Source of the DNA: Cordylochernes scorpioides
Taxonomy: Eukaryota; Arthropoda; Arachnida; Pseudoscorpiones; Chernetidae
Assembly: GCA_030710605.1 (NCBI GenBank)
Contig: CP092869.1
Location: forward strand, 14,081,295-14,145,294
DNA length: 64,000 nt
Direction of reading: 5' to 3'
This document shows, in pieces, positions 45,247-54,834 of the stretch. The notes under the pieces were generated by a model, which did not search any database, had not been told where the DNA came from, and was given only the letters and a program-made list of their open reading frames with translations. The position numbers and the translations under genes are program-made. The number at the start of each line of letters is the position of its first letter. The stretch's first letter is position 1.

Positions 45247-46155
45247 CTAATTGTCGGTTGGATGATATCTCGTTCGTTGGATAATTCTGTCTATCTGTAT
45301 TTTGTATAGAGGACAGTCCGAGGAATTAGCTCTATGATTCGGCGAGTTTCTAAATTTAGGATGTTTTAGACAGTTATAACAATTGCAAATTTTTGAACAG
45401 TCATGAATTCCTTGCGCGCCGCATAATTTGCATATCTTGACGTTAGCACAATCGGCCAATTTATGGTTGGGATTAAATTGAAGGCATTTCTGACATTGTT
45501 TTACCAGAATCTTATCTTCCACAAAACAGCGTTCAAAGTCAGTATATAATTTATTATTCATATTTTTAAGGATTCGGTAAACCTTTGGAGAAACCCTAAG
45601 AACTATGTTGTGGTGGGGCGTGTTCGATTTCATGCTAAACAGAACATGGATATCATTTTCCATTTCGTTCAATTCAGGGTTCATACTGCAGATTGTTTTA
45701 GTAAAATTAGCGGTTTCTGTAAGTTTATTAACATTTTTGACTATTACTGTAGGATCTCTTGGTTTGGGGATAAAAATTTTGCTGATATTTGCGAGTTCCT
45801 CTGCCCTGCCTAACTCATCATTTAGAGATTCCATGTCTGATTCTGTAGGGGTCTTTATTATTACAGATTTCCTAGCATTTATAATTTTGTTAATCTTTAT
45901 TTTTTTTCCTTCATCCCTAAGCTTTTTAACTTTGCCTGATATAGTTTGATACATTTTTGTATTATCTTCCACATTTATAGGTGTTGCCACTATTGTGAAC
46001 TCCTTATGTAAATTTTTTTTTTTTTTTATGTAATCTTGTGATGTTTCTGTACGAGCTACTTGAGCATATGTTGGAGTTGTTTTGACTAATTCATCTTGGA
46101 TCCCTTTCAGTTTTTGGTCCATAACATCTGTAATTGTTGTTTTCATTAGTTCCAA
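45247..46155 (-). CDS. R1-clade LINE ORF1 (Gag-like nucleic-acid-binding protein)
   Basis: This frame of 302 codons lies upstream of ORF2 in the same retrotransposon. The N-terminal ~200 residues are Lys/Glu-rich with no clear domain. Residues ~221-285 hold clustered CCHC-type zinc knuckles (CQKC...H..C, CKLCGAQGIHDC, CYNC...H..C), as in Gag-like ORF1 proteins of R1, TRAS and jockey elements, which coat the element RNA. The stop is 35 nt before the ORF2 start. A poly-A run near residue 45 encodes consecutive lysines and is a likely slippage site. The usual R1 ORF1 is longer and no long 5' UTR follows, so the copy is probably 5'-truncated and the first Met at 46155 may not be the natural start. 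Confidence 0.8.
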   Translation of the reverse strand: MELMKTTITDVMDQKLKGIQDELVKTTPTYAQVARTETSQDYIKKKKNLHKEFTIVATPINVEDNTKMYQTISGKVKKLRDEGKKIKINKIINARKSVIIKTPTESDMESLNDELGRAEELANISKIFIPKPRDPTVIVKNVNKLTETANFTKTICSMNPELNEMENDIHVLFSMKSNTPHHNIVLRVSPKVYRILKNMNNKLYTDFERCFVEDKILVKQCQKCLQFNPNHKLADCANVKICKLCGAQGIHDCSKICNCYNCLKHPKFRNSPNHRANSSDCPLYKIQIDRIIQRTRYHPTDN

Positions 46156-46290
46156 TATATATTATTTTTTATTTGAATTATTTATATTGAATTTTTTATT
46201 TGATTAATTGAAAGAATAGTTAAACATATATTTCTCTGATTCTCCACAATAGTTGACATGGAAACAAAGAATTCTACATATTGTAATATC

Positions 46291-46619
46291 TTTTTTTTTT
46301 TTTTTTGCTTATCCCTAGTACATGTGGTACAGGCCATGATAATCATGGTGGGTAGAAGTAGGCGACTTCTTTTACTGTAAGTGCACCACATGTCTACCTA
46401 CACATGTGAAAAGCAGTTCGAATTTGTACTTACAAATGTGCCAGAATCTCATTTGGTTACTTGCACTCGCTGGTGGGGTTGGACTTTTGCAAGAATCAAA
46501 GACCATTGGAGCATTTTTTTTTTTTTTTACTCAGAAAAAAGTGCCTAATGCAGGAATTAAATCCCGGGTTGTAGCAGTTGAACACAAACAGTATAGACCA
46601 CCCTTCCACCGACCCCCAA
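46291..46619 (-). mobile_element. tRNA-derived SINE (family E)
   Basis: A reverse-orientation full-length copy with a 16-T run at its tail. It lies 110 bp outside the 5' side of the R1 LINE. Confidence 0.87.
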
Positions 46620-46636
46620 TAACATGGTAACATATT

Positions 46637-46990
46637 CTTTCTTATCTCCAACAATCATATTAGCGTATCAAGTTGTGACCCTTGATGGTGTCTGTTTGAC
46701 AACCATTGGGTGAAGTAGAATGCGTCTGCCTTTGTCATTAAGACTAGAAGCACTACTCAGTGGCAGGCTGACTTAGCTCCAAAAGAAATGGCCGCCTCTG
46801 ACATGAGGAACAGACGCCATGTGCAGCTGCTCCTAACATGGAGTATAAACACTGCTCATCCTGTATCCCTGGGACGCTTACAGGGTACTATCAGCCGGGC
46901 CAGCTGAGCCCTGGTTTTTTAGTGAGCTTGTTACTGCTCCCCCTCCTCCTTTTTCATCCGGGCTTGGGACCGGCAAAGGTGGAGTTCACA
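46637..46990 (-). mobile_element. SINE-like retroposon family F
   Basis: A reverse copy beginning with the tail TTCTTTCTTATCTCCAA and ending GGCAAAGGTGGAGTT. It lies directly next to the family E SINE at 46291-46619. Confidence 0.75.
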
Positions 46991-47299
46991 CATGGCAACA
47001 GGATTGTCACCAAGAGGTAGCTAACACAAGGTAAGCTGGAGGAAGGAAGGAGGGAGGTATTGCCACAGTTTTTTATTTAAGAAAGGTGGGGTGGGATATA
47101 TTTAGTGGCCACCCCCATCCCAGAATATAATGGAGGGTTTCCAGTTATTGCAAAAGTTGATTCTTCTTATTGTTGAGTACAGTACCTGGCTCTCCTCACT
47201 GTACCTGACTCTGGTTTCTATACATTCTGGTGATTGTCAAATCACATTCTATTTGGCATTATTTGCATTTATTTGTCAATTATTGAAACGTAGTAAAAA

Positions 47300-47395
47300 A
47301 GTGAAATTGTTCTTCTTTGATAAGGCACAATTTGAATTATAGATTATAAACACAAGGCAATAAGACCAAATCTAAATAGATAGTGTGTGATGTTT
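47300..47395. mobile_element. Inverted-repeat family T, left arm only
   Basis: GATAAGGCACAATTTGAATT to GTGTGTGATGTTTCGGCAAG, then cut by LINE-derived sequence. Confidence 0.7.
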
Positions 47396-47399
47396 CGGC

Positions 47400-47742
47400 A
47401 AGAGTAGAGAAGGGGAAGAGCAGAGCTCATCAATGGATGAGTTTGACAACCAAGATGATTGGGTGAAGTAAAATGTGTCTGCCTTTGTCATTAAGACTGG
47501 GAGCACTACTCAGTGGCAGGCCGACTTAGCTCCAAAAGAAATGGCCGCCTCTGACATGAGGAACAGACGCCATGTGCAGCCGCTCCTAACATGGAGTACA
47601 GACTCATCCTGTATCCCTGGATTAGGAGCCCTTACAGGGTACTATCAGCCAGGCCACCTGAGCCCAGTTTTTTAGTGAGCTTGTTACTACTCCCCCTCCT
47701 CCTTTTTCATCCGGGCTTGGGACCGGCAAAGGTGGAGTTCCT
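47400..47742 (-). mobile_element. SINE-like retroposon family F, joined to a LINE tail
   Basis: A reverse copy ending GGCAAAGGTGGAGTT. Its first 50 bp (GGGGAAGAGCAGAGCTCATC) come from the coding 3' end of the partner LINE instead of the usual family F tail, so it is a chimera of the two. Confidence 0.7.
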
Positions 47743-48032
47743 AAAACAAGTTGAGATGTAGGAGCTGGCTGGTCAAATGAGGAAAAATCAGCTCAGGGAG
47801 ATAATTGCAACGCTGTACCCTAATAACCCTGCCCTTGGTGCTCCAGAGTTATTGCCTCAGTCAATAATTTTCTTCCGTTTAATATGCAGCGTGCAAATTG
47901 GGTAGATACCTACTGACATCTGGCATTGACTCAGGGCATACAGGAATAGAACTCGGAGCTATACCAACTTCCAGTACCTATAGCATTAGGTACATCTAGA
48001 CAATTTGACAATTAAAATAATTTTATTGACAG

Positions 48033-48350
48033 CTTTTTTTTTGTTTTGCTTATCCTTAGTACACATGGTACAGGCCATGATAATCATGGTGGGTAGAAGT
48101 AGGCGACTGCTTTTACTGTAAATGCACCACATGTCTACACATGTGAAAAGCAGTTCGACTATGCACTTACAAATGTGTCATAGCCCCGTTTGGTTACTTG
48201 CACTCGCTGGTGGGGTTGGACTTTTGCAAGAATCGGGGGCGATTGGAGCATTTTTTTTTTCAAACATAAAAAAAGTTCCTAATGCGGGAATCGAACCCGG
48301 GTCGTAGCAGTCGAAAACCAACGGTTTAGACCATCCTTGCACTGACCCTC
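48033..48350 (-). mobile_element. tRNA-derived SINE (family E) with short TSD
   Basis: A reverse-orientation copy with TATTGACA on both sides. It splits a repeat (AATAATTTTATTGA|TATCTTGTCAATACATG) that is uninterrupted at 14308-14375, giving an internal empty site. Confidence 0.87.
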
Positions 48351-48420
48351 TCTATTGACATCTTGTCAATACATACAAAAGTACACAGTCTGCACTATTT
48401 AAAAAAATATAATTATATAT

Positions 48421-48512
48421 GAAAATTCAAAACTTATTTTAGACGCGTAAGATTCTTTTTGAAATTAAAATAGTTTTGAATTTTCATAACAGATGGCGCG
48501 CTAGTGCATCGT
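48421..48512. mobile_element. Family B, terminal fragment
   Basis: The short piece from GAAAATTCAAAAC, TTTTAGACGCGTAAG to CAGATGGCGCGCTAGTG, partly palindromic. The AT-rich 15-mer AATATAATTATATAT occurs on both sides and may be a target duplication, but it is low complexity. Confidence 0.65.
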
Positions 48513-48544
48513 AATATAATTATATATATATGTGTCATACTATG

Positions 48545-48663
48545 TACCTGCTTTTCACATGTGTAGACATGTGGTGCACTTACAGTTAAAGCAGTCACCT
48601 ACTTTTGCCCACCATGATTATCATGACCTGTAGCATGTGTACTAGGAATAAACAAAAAAAAAA
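48545..48663 (+). mobile_element. SINE family E, 5'-truncated
   Basis: Only the 3' part is present, from GCTTTTCACATGTGTAGACA to the AATAAACAAAAA tail. It is inverted relative to the copy 200 bp upstream. Confidence 0.8.
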
Positions 48664-49159
48664 CTATGTACAATGAATATGGCGCTTCTACCACCGCTGC
48701 AGAGTTTGGTGGAGAATCACCAGTGGGTCTCCAGCGACATCATGCATTTCGTGATCTACGAAGAATACGTAGATTGTGTAATTTGCTGTTGAGGAGATGG
48801 TGATGGTGTGGTCCTCGAGACCAACTGGAAAGGTCCAGCTAGAGATCTCTGCCGTGTGATTGGCTAATTTCACCTCCAGCCTACTTGCCAGAATGCCCTG
48901 TAGCAGCCAATAGGTTCCCCTTCCTCCCATTGATTAACCTCCATTTGGTCCACTGTCATGACGGTGGTGACAGTTCAGCCAAAAAATGGCTAATGACCCA
49001 TTGACCAAGTTATAGCCACATATGGTTTTTTTCCCATCTAATTATGCATCTTTTTTTCTCTCCAAATGTGGAAGTAACTTTGAATTAAGAGCTAAATCTC
49101 TGAGTGTTCTTTGAATCCAAAGTTGTGGTTCAGTTTTCTGGAACTTTAGACAACTGTTA

Positions 49160-49410
49160 TGATAAGGCATACAATTTGGATTTATAGATTATAAACACAA
49201 GGTAATAAGACCACAAATCCAAATAAATAAATAGTGTGTGACGTTTTGGTAACAGCATTGTTATCATCTTCAGACAAAAGTATTGAATGAGAAATTTTAC
49301 CACAGCATTGATAAGGCACAATTTGGATTATAGATTATAAACACTGTTACCGAAACGTCACACACTATTTATTTATTTGGATTTGATCTTTTTACCTTGT
49401 GTTTACCACA
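49160..49410. mobile_element. Inverted-repeat family T, direct plus inverted pieces
   Basis: One left arm (49168-49312), a second partial left arm (49311-49345), then a right arm ending near 49406. Two copies appear to have recombined. Confidence 0.75.
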
Positions 49411-49436
49411 GAATGTTTTTTGGAGGACTAGAGGAC

Positions 49437-49500
49437 ACCTTTCCCTAAAGGACACTTTGGCTCTGACATTAGGTGTCCTTTACAGGGAGGTTCTACTATA
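49437..49500. mobile_element. pogo-like MITE, family 2, right-end fragment
   Basis: It contains AGAGGACACCTTTCCC, TTAGGTGTCCTTTACAGG and GAGGTTCTACTAT. Confidence 0.7.
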
Positions 49501-49783
49501 TTGGAAAAAAAAAAAAAAAGAGACCTAAAGTTTTCCTTTCTCTAACTGGAAAGGTAACCAGGCAGTAAGGCTGAACAAGCCAATGGAAGAGTGTTGTCCC
49601 ACATGTGTTGGCAGACTGTTTCAGCTGGTGCAGATAGTGGCACACTATCTAATCTCTCTCGTCATATTTACATATGAGTCAGTGGCAGCACATGGTAGGT
49701 CGTCTTCTTCACTATGTGGTAGGATTTCCTATTTTTCTTCATATATTCTCTCACCATTCTTATCTCATATATATATATATATA

Positions 49784-50065
49784 CAGTTAAACCTGTCGCC
49801 CCCTCTTGGGACTCACCAAAATAGGGTGCTATAGAGATGGGGTGCTATAGACAGGTCACTTTTAATGTAAATCGCATCGTACTACGTACAGTTAAACCTG
49901 TCTATAGCGCCCCCTCTTGAGACTCACCAAAATAGGGTGCTATAGAGAGGGGGTGCAATAGACAGGTCACTTTTAATGTAAATCGCATTGTACTACGTAT
50001 TTAAAATCGGGCGCTATAGAGAGGGAGGCGCTATTTAGAGGGGGTGTTATAGACAGGTTTAACTG
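49784..50065. mobile_element. pogo-like MITE, family 1: left half joined to a full copy
   Basis: From 49784 to 49888 there is the left part of the element, ending ...ACTACGTA. A full copy from 49889 to 50065 follows directly. After the full copy, the right half expected if it had simply inserted into the first is absent. Recombination or deletion between copies is therefore more likely than plain nesting. Confidence 0.8.
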
Positions 50066-50084
50066 TATTATATGTAAATTTCAT

Positions 50085-50500
50085 GATTAGGTATAGTATT
50101 TGGATTAGAGATTATTGAAATACAAGGTAATAAGACCAAATCTAAATAATTATAATAACGAATAGATTCAAAAAGGATAAGTTTCTTCATTTGAAAAATC
50201 ATTCGAGCTTTCGGGCGCAAGCTGCCCTTCTACAGGAATAAATCTAAATAATGTCTGATGTTTCTGCTACAATGTTATTACTGAAATGTCACACAATTAT
50301 TTATTTATTAGGATTTGGTCTACCTTACATAAATTTCATATTCATAGATTCAAATTTTATGTTATAGATTAGAAACACAAGGTAACAAGATCAAATCTAA
50401 ATAAATAGTGCCTTGACATTTCAGTTACAATGTTGTCACCGATGCAACACACACCTATTTATATATTTGTATTTGGTCTTATTACCTTGCGTAAATTTCT
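50085..50500. mobile_element. Inverted-repeat family T, several diverged pieces
   Basis: Pieces at 50115-50150, 50240-50320 and 50345-50495 carry AATAAGACCAAATCTAAATA, AATGTTATTACTGAAATGTC and ATTTGGTCTTATTACCTTG. They are older than the palindromes at 60-61 kb. Confidence 0.6.
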
Positions 50501-50575
50501 TTTTCTTCTTATTTTTTTTAATACAAAGTTGTGTTAGATTAAATCTATAATTGTTAATTTGTAGCTAGGCTTATA

Positions 50576-50735
50576 CAGTTAAACCTATCTATAGCACCCC
50601 CTCTAAATAGCGCCTCCCTCTCTATAGCGGCCGATTTTAAATACGTAGTACGATGCGATTTACATTAAAAGTGACCTGTCTATAGCACCCTATTTTAGTG
50701 AGTCCCAAGAGGGGGCGCTATAAACAGGTTTAACT
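50576..50735. mobile_element. pogo-like MITE, family 1, inverted copy
   Basis: A complete copy runs from CAGTTAAACC to GGTTTAACTG with flanking TA. It is inverted relative to the copy at 49889-50065, about 510 bp away. Confidence 0.85.
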
Positions 50736-50844
50736 GTATTTGGAAGTAATTTTAGGCCTTGCTGTAAATCTCATTTAAATTGAGTGTTGTTCAGAACAAC
50801 AACAACAAAGTACATGTGTTAATACACAATGTGTGCGGAAAAAC

Positions 50845-50942
50845 ATAAGAAAACCAAATCCAAATAAATAGTGTGTGACATTTCAGTAACAATGACATAC
50901 ACTATTTATTTATTTGGATTTGGTTTTATTACCTTGCGTTTA
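50845..50942. mobile_element. Inverted-repeat family T, minimal palindrome
   Basis: ACCAAATCCAAATAAATAGT and its inverse with only TCAGTAACAATGACA between them, so most of the centre is deleted. Confidence 0.7.
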
Positions 50943-50954
50943 AACAACAGTCTT

Positions 50955-51178
50955 TGATTTCCAGACTTAAGTCTGGTCATCTACAGACAATGACTTTCCA
51001 GAATGGTTGCAAGGTTTTCCCACTATGTACTAAGTGTCAACCTGCAACCCCAAAACACATTATTGACTGTATTAACTCATCCATTGATGAGCTCTACTCT
51101 TCCCCGGCAGACACCATCTACAAGCTTTACAAGTTTGATACCTTAATATGATTGAGTGGAGATAAGAAAGAAGAAGAC
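50955..51178 (+). mobile_element. LINE 3' end with ORF2 C-terminal motif
   Basis: The open frame to 51151 encodes the last ~65 residues of a non-LTR ORF2. It reads RLKSGHL, then a Cys-His motif CTKCQPATPKHIIDC, ending KLYKFDTLI. A short UTR ending GGAGATAAGAAAGAAG follows. The R-L-x-(S/T)-G-H plus CxxC..HxxxC arrangement is typical of jockey-like ORF2 C-termini. The element is 5'-truncated. Confidence 0.75.
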
Positions 51179-51349
51179 CTTGTGTTTATAATCTATAATC
51201 CAAATTGTGCCTTAGCAATGTGTGTGAAGTTAACGTTAGAGTTGAGATATAAAGTATGCACAATTGATAGGTGACATTTAAAAAGTCTGTATGATGTTTT
51301 GATACATTATTGCTGTTGATATCATAATGCTTTCTTGTATCAATATATC

Positions 51350-51574
51350 TTTTTTTTTTGCTTATCCCTAGTACACATGGTAAGGGCCATGATAATCAGA
51401 GTGGGTAAAAGTAGACGACTCCTTTTACTGTAAGTGTATCACATTTCTACACATGTGAAAAGCAGTTCAACTTTTGCACTAACAAATATGCCAGAACCCT
51501 GTTTAGTTACTTGCATTCGCTGATGGGGTTGGACTTTTGCAAGAAACGGGGGCCATTGGAGCCATTTTTTCTTT
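51350..51574 (-). mobile_element. SINE family E, head-truncated copy
   Basis: The tail and body are present (TTGCTTATCCCTAG, CACATTTCTACACATG, CATTCGCTGATGGGG). The tRNA head is missing beyond GGAGCCATTTTTTC. Confidence 0.8.
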
Positions 51575-51596
51575 GAGAGAGAACATCATATTATGA

Positions 51597-51890
51597 TTGA
51601 TAAGGCACAATTTGGATTATAGACTATAAACACAAGGTAATAAGACCAAATCTAAATAAATAAATAGTGTGTGACGTTTCGGTAACAGCGTTGTTACCAT
51701 CTTCAGACAAATGTACTGAATGAGAAATTTTACCACAGCATGTTTTTAAATAGTTCCTGTTATCAAGTGTTAAACATGCTGTGGTAAAATTTCTCATTCA
51801 GTACTTTTGTCTGAAGATGGTAACAACGCTGAAACGTCACACACTATTTATTTATTTGGTCTTATTACCTTGTGTTTATAATCATATTAT
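51597..51890. mobile_element. Inverted-repeat family T, near-complete copy
   Basis: The left arm is TGATAAGGCACAATTTGGAT ... GTGTGTGACGTTTCGGTAAC ... TTTTACCACAGCATG and the right arm is its reverse complement, with a ~27-bp asymmetric centre. The right arm has lost a few bases next to GAAACGTC. No coding frame. The structure is that of a foldback or long-TIR MITE. Confidence 0.85.
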
Positions 51891-52324
51891 GATGATACAA
51901 ACAGAAGAAAGGTCAAATTAGGATCCATATAAGGAGATGGTTTACGGTAACCAACATTTAACTCCAAGGTACATGTCCATGTTGGCAACTCATGTTTGGA
52001 AATCCCTCCGTCCCAAAGTGGAATTGTAATAGCATCAAACTGTGCCAGCCAACCATGTCACTATCCCATATAGAGGGCAAGCTATCTTCTATCCTTCCTA
52101 TCTCCCTGCCATTTATCCACCACATCTTGTGTTGTTTCACACTGTATTCCTTTCTTTCAAACTTGATGGATAATGGGTCAGCTATTTTAAAGTTCTTTTT
52201 TTTCAAGACTGCAAGGAGGAAAAAAAAGACCTAACAAAGTAACTGAACTTTTTTTTTTTTATTTCAATTTAAAGTGCTATGTCCCCCTAGGGATACTTAC
52301 GCTGTCATACATGTATGTCTTTAC

Positions 52325-52470
52325 ATTTGTCTATACACACAAGGTAATAAGACCAAATCCAAATAAATAAATAGTGTGTGACATTTCGGTAACAGCGTTG
52401 TTACCATCTTTAGACAAAAGTATTGAATGGTGACAATAATCTATAATCCAAATTGTGCCTTTACATTTGT
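52325..52470. mobile_element. Inverted-repeat family T, left arm plus right tip
   Basis: AAGGTAATAAGACCAAATCC to ACAAAAGTATTGAATGGTGA, followed by ATCTATAATCCAAATTGTGC. Confidence 0.7.
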
Positions 52471-53149
52471 CTATACATATATACAATAATTTTAGGCCGT
52501 AAATAGAATAGTCATATGATGTTAGCAATGGGAAAGAGAGAAAAAAAAAACGAGAAAAAAGAACTGTGTACAAAAGAAAGAAGTGTCTGGTATTATGTAC
52601 AATGAACATAATATAAATTATCAGTTTCTTAAAAGATATTTGTTGCTATATAATTTAAAATTAATGATAATGAACTGTATGGAATTTTTTTTTTCTTCAC
52701 AAGATGCAGCCATTTACTCAATTATTTACTTCTTCACTGTGTTCTATGCACGATGTATATAGTTCTTTTGTACATTGATATTCTTTTCTTTTCTTCTTTT
52801 TCTCTTTTCTGAGCGAGGATTCAATTTCTTCCCCTGCTTCTAATTTCTTTTTAGATTCATTTCTAACAGGAGTCTGTATAAGACGGAGTGTCTTAATAAA
52901 GGCTTGTGTGTGTGTTGTTTCCACCTGTCTGGGCAATTCTATGGGCAGGCCGGTATTGATCATTCAATACCTGTAGGGTTTCTTGTTAGGGAAGACTGGA
53001 AGGTACGTACATGTGGGCATTGATGCCTCACTTTGTCTTTCTCCCAGGTCTTTATAATTCATAGTGGCTTGGAGTTTGTGATTGCTCACTGTGTCTAAAC
53101 AACATCTTGAAGGATTTAAATCTCCTGTGGATGTAAATTAAACAATACA

Positions 53150-53400
53150 ACAACAACAAAAGCCTTTATTGAGGACCTCTCGTCCTATAAAGGATTCACC
53201 AGTTTACAGAGTAATTGAAGAGAACTAAGAATACAGAGATATATGTAGTAGGTATAGTATAGTATTTTCTACACTGTGACTATATACAACAGCAGCAACA
53301 AGCCTTTTACTGGAATCAAAGTCCCATACAGGATTCTTCATTCTAATCCTGACAAAGATTATTTACATATAATTATTTACATCATAAATTAAACAATACT
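53150..53400 (-). mobile_element. Two adjacent LINE tails
   Basis: AACAACAACAAAAGCCTTTATTGAGG and AACAGCAGCAACAAGCCTTT followed by TCCCATACAGGATTCTTC are reverse copies of the AATAAAGG(C/A)TTTTGTTGTTG LINE terminus. Further single copies are near 7385-7430, 33075-33125 and 52880-52915. Confidence 0.65.
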
Positions 53401-53607
53401 ACAGGTTTCTGTATATGAGTTTCTTTTCATTTTATTAACGTAGTCTCAAAGATTTTAGGCATTTCTGTCCTTATACAGAACATAAATAAACGGATAAAAT
53501 GTCGCATTCATTTATTCATGTTTTCCTGTAGAAGGGCAGAGATGCCTGAAAGCTTGAAACTACTTTAATAAAATGAAAAGAAACTCATCTATTAAAACCT
53601 GTGGTTT

Positions 53608-53995
53608 AGTCTTCCTTCTTCTTTCTTATCTCCACTCAATCATATTAAGGTATCAAGCTTGTAGAGCTTGTTGATGGTGTCTGCTGGGGATGAGTCTCTT
53701 CTTCTTTCTTATCTCCACTCAATCATATCAGGGTATCAAGCTTGTAGAGCTTGTTGATGGTGTCTGCTGGGGATGAGTCTCTTCTTCTTTCTTATCTCCA
53801 CTCAATCATATCAGGGTATCAAGCTTGTAGAGCTTGTTGATGGTGTCTGTCGGGGAAGAGAAGAGCTCATCAATAGATGAGTCAATACAGTCAATAATGT
53901 GTTTTGGGGTTGTAGTTTAACACTTAGTACATAGTGGGGAAACCTTGCAACCATTCTGTCATTGTCCGTTGATGACCAGACTTAAGTCTGTGGTT
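53608..53995 (-). mobile_element. LINE 3' end with triplicated tail
   Basis: A reverse-orientation LINE end. Its first ~85 nt (TTCTTTCTTATCTCCACTC ... GTCTGCTGGGGATGAGT) are repeated nearly exactly three times (53612, 53698, 53782) before the ORF2 end continues to 53990. The triplication could reflect template jumping at the tail or later unequal exchange. Confidence 0.7.
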
Positions 53996-54197
53996 TAGTA
54001 AACAACATTTATTGTGGGGTAGAAGGATATCTCAGCCACATCTAACAATTGTTTTATTTTTGTCACATTTCTGTGGTAAATTATATCTAACTTCTCTCTC
54101 AGTAGGACAATATATAGCACAGGTCCTAATTGTGCAATTGAAAGTTTAGAAAAAAATGTAAATTTGTCTAAAATTTCAATTGTAGAAACAAAAGAAC

Positions 54198-54372
54198 AAG
54201 TTAACCAAGTTGAAAAATTATGATGCACATGTTCCCAATATATATGGTGCTCCAAAGGTCCACAAGCCTAACTGTCCATTACGCCCAATAGTAAACAATA
54301 GACCTTCACCAACATATGCCTTGGCAAAATGGTTAGCACAACAATTAAAAATCTACCAATATTTTAAAAGAA
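54198..54372 (+). pseudogene. Penelope-like element, reverse transcriptase fragment
   Basis: About 55 codons including [20 protein letters not shown] and [14 protein letters not shown]. The (I/L)YG(L/A)PK(I/V)HKP..PLRPI motif is diagnostic of Penelope-like reverse transcriptases. No other domain is preserved here. It lies between two LINE 3' ends, 460 bp upstream of the IQ-motif exon. Confidence 0.8.
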
Positions 54373-54449
54373 CTAAAGGTAATAAACAAGACCCCAAATC
54401 CAAATAAATAAGTAGTGTCCCATTTATTTATTTGGTATTATTATATTTT

Positions 54450-54676
54450 ATTTATGATTTCCAGACTTAAGTCTGGTCATCTACGGACAATGCCTTTCCA
54501 GAATGGTTGCAAGGTTTTCTCACTATGTACTAAGTGTCAACCTGCAACCTCAAATCACATCATTGACTGTATTGGCTCATCCATTGATAAGCTCTACTCA
54601 TCCTCAACAGACACCATCAACAAGCTTTACAAGCTTGATACCCTGATATGATTGAGTGGAGATAAGAAAGAAGAAG
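54450..54676 (+). mobile_element. LINE 3' end, same family
   Basis: The same C-terminal motif (RLKSGHL, CTKCQPATSNHIIDC, KLYKLDTLI) and the same tail. It lies 160 bp upstream of the IQ-motif exon and directly after the Penelope-like fragment. Confidence 0.75.
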
Positions 54677-54834
54677 AGAATTCTAATCTATATAATCCAA
54701 ATTGTATTTAATCATTAAGTTGATGATTTGTTGTCTCTAACTAAAGAATCCGCTGAACTGTGGTGATGTTTCCCCATTACATTCCATGTATATTCCCTCC
54801 ATCCTCCATGACAGATGTGTGATTGGCTGTCCAG

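Larger units (their letters stand above)
41927..46180 (-). mobile_element. R1-clade non-LTR retrotransposon, ~4.2 kb
   Basis: The element comprises ORF1, ORF2 and a ~220-nt 3' UTR, read on the - strand. The 3' end is an AATAAAG-type region followed by A-rich sequence near 41930. A 13-nt AT stretch, TTATTTTTTATTT, occurs at both edges (near 41926 and 46163) and may be the target-site duplication, but its low complexity makes this weak. The 5' end is probably truncated. The left flank (41815-41925) and right flank (46225-46290) are related local repeats. Confidence 0.8.
40537..54834 (+). other. IQSEC intron, 14.3 kb
   Basis: The interval between the two IQSEC exons starts GTAAGT and ends CAG. 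It is filled with transposable elements: a ~4.2-kb antisense R1-clade LINE, a Helitron, SINEs in both orientations, pogo-like MITEs and inverted-repeat elements. The phase match across it (2 to 2) supports direct splicing. Several SINE copies lie antisense to each other and could form intramolecular duplexes in the pre-mRNA. Confidence 0.75.

Noticed and set aside
41926-46176. TTATTTTTTATTT as firm target duplication of the R1 LINE
   Set aside because: Low-complexity AT sequence next to an A-rich tail; could match by chance, so kept only as tentative.
49889-50065. Simple nested insertion of one family 1 MITE into another
   Set aside because: The right half of the supposed host copy is absent after the insert, so a clean nested insertion is not supported.
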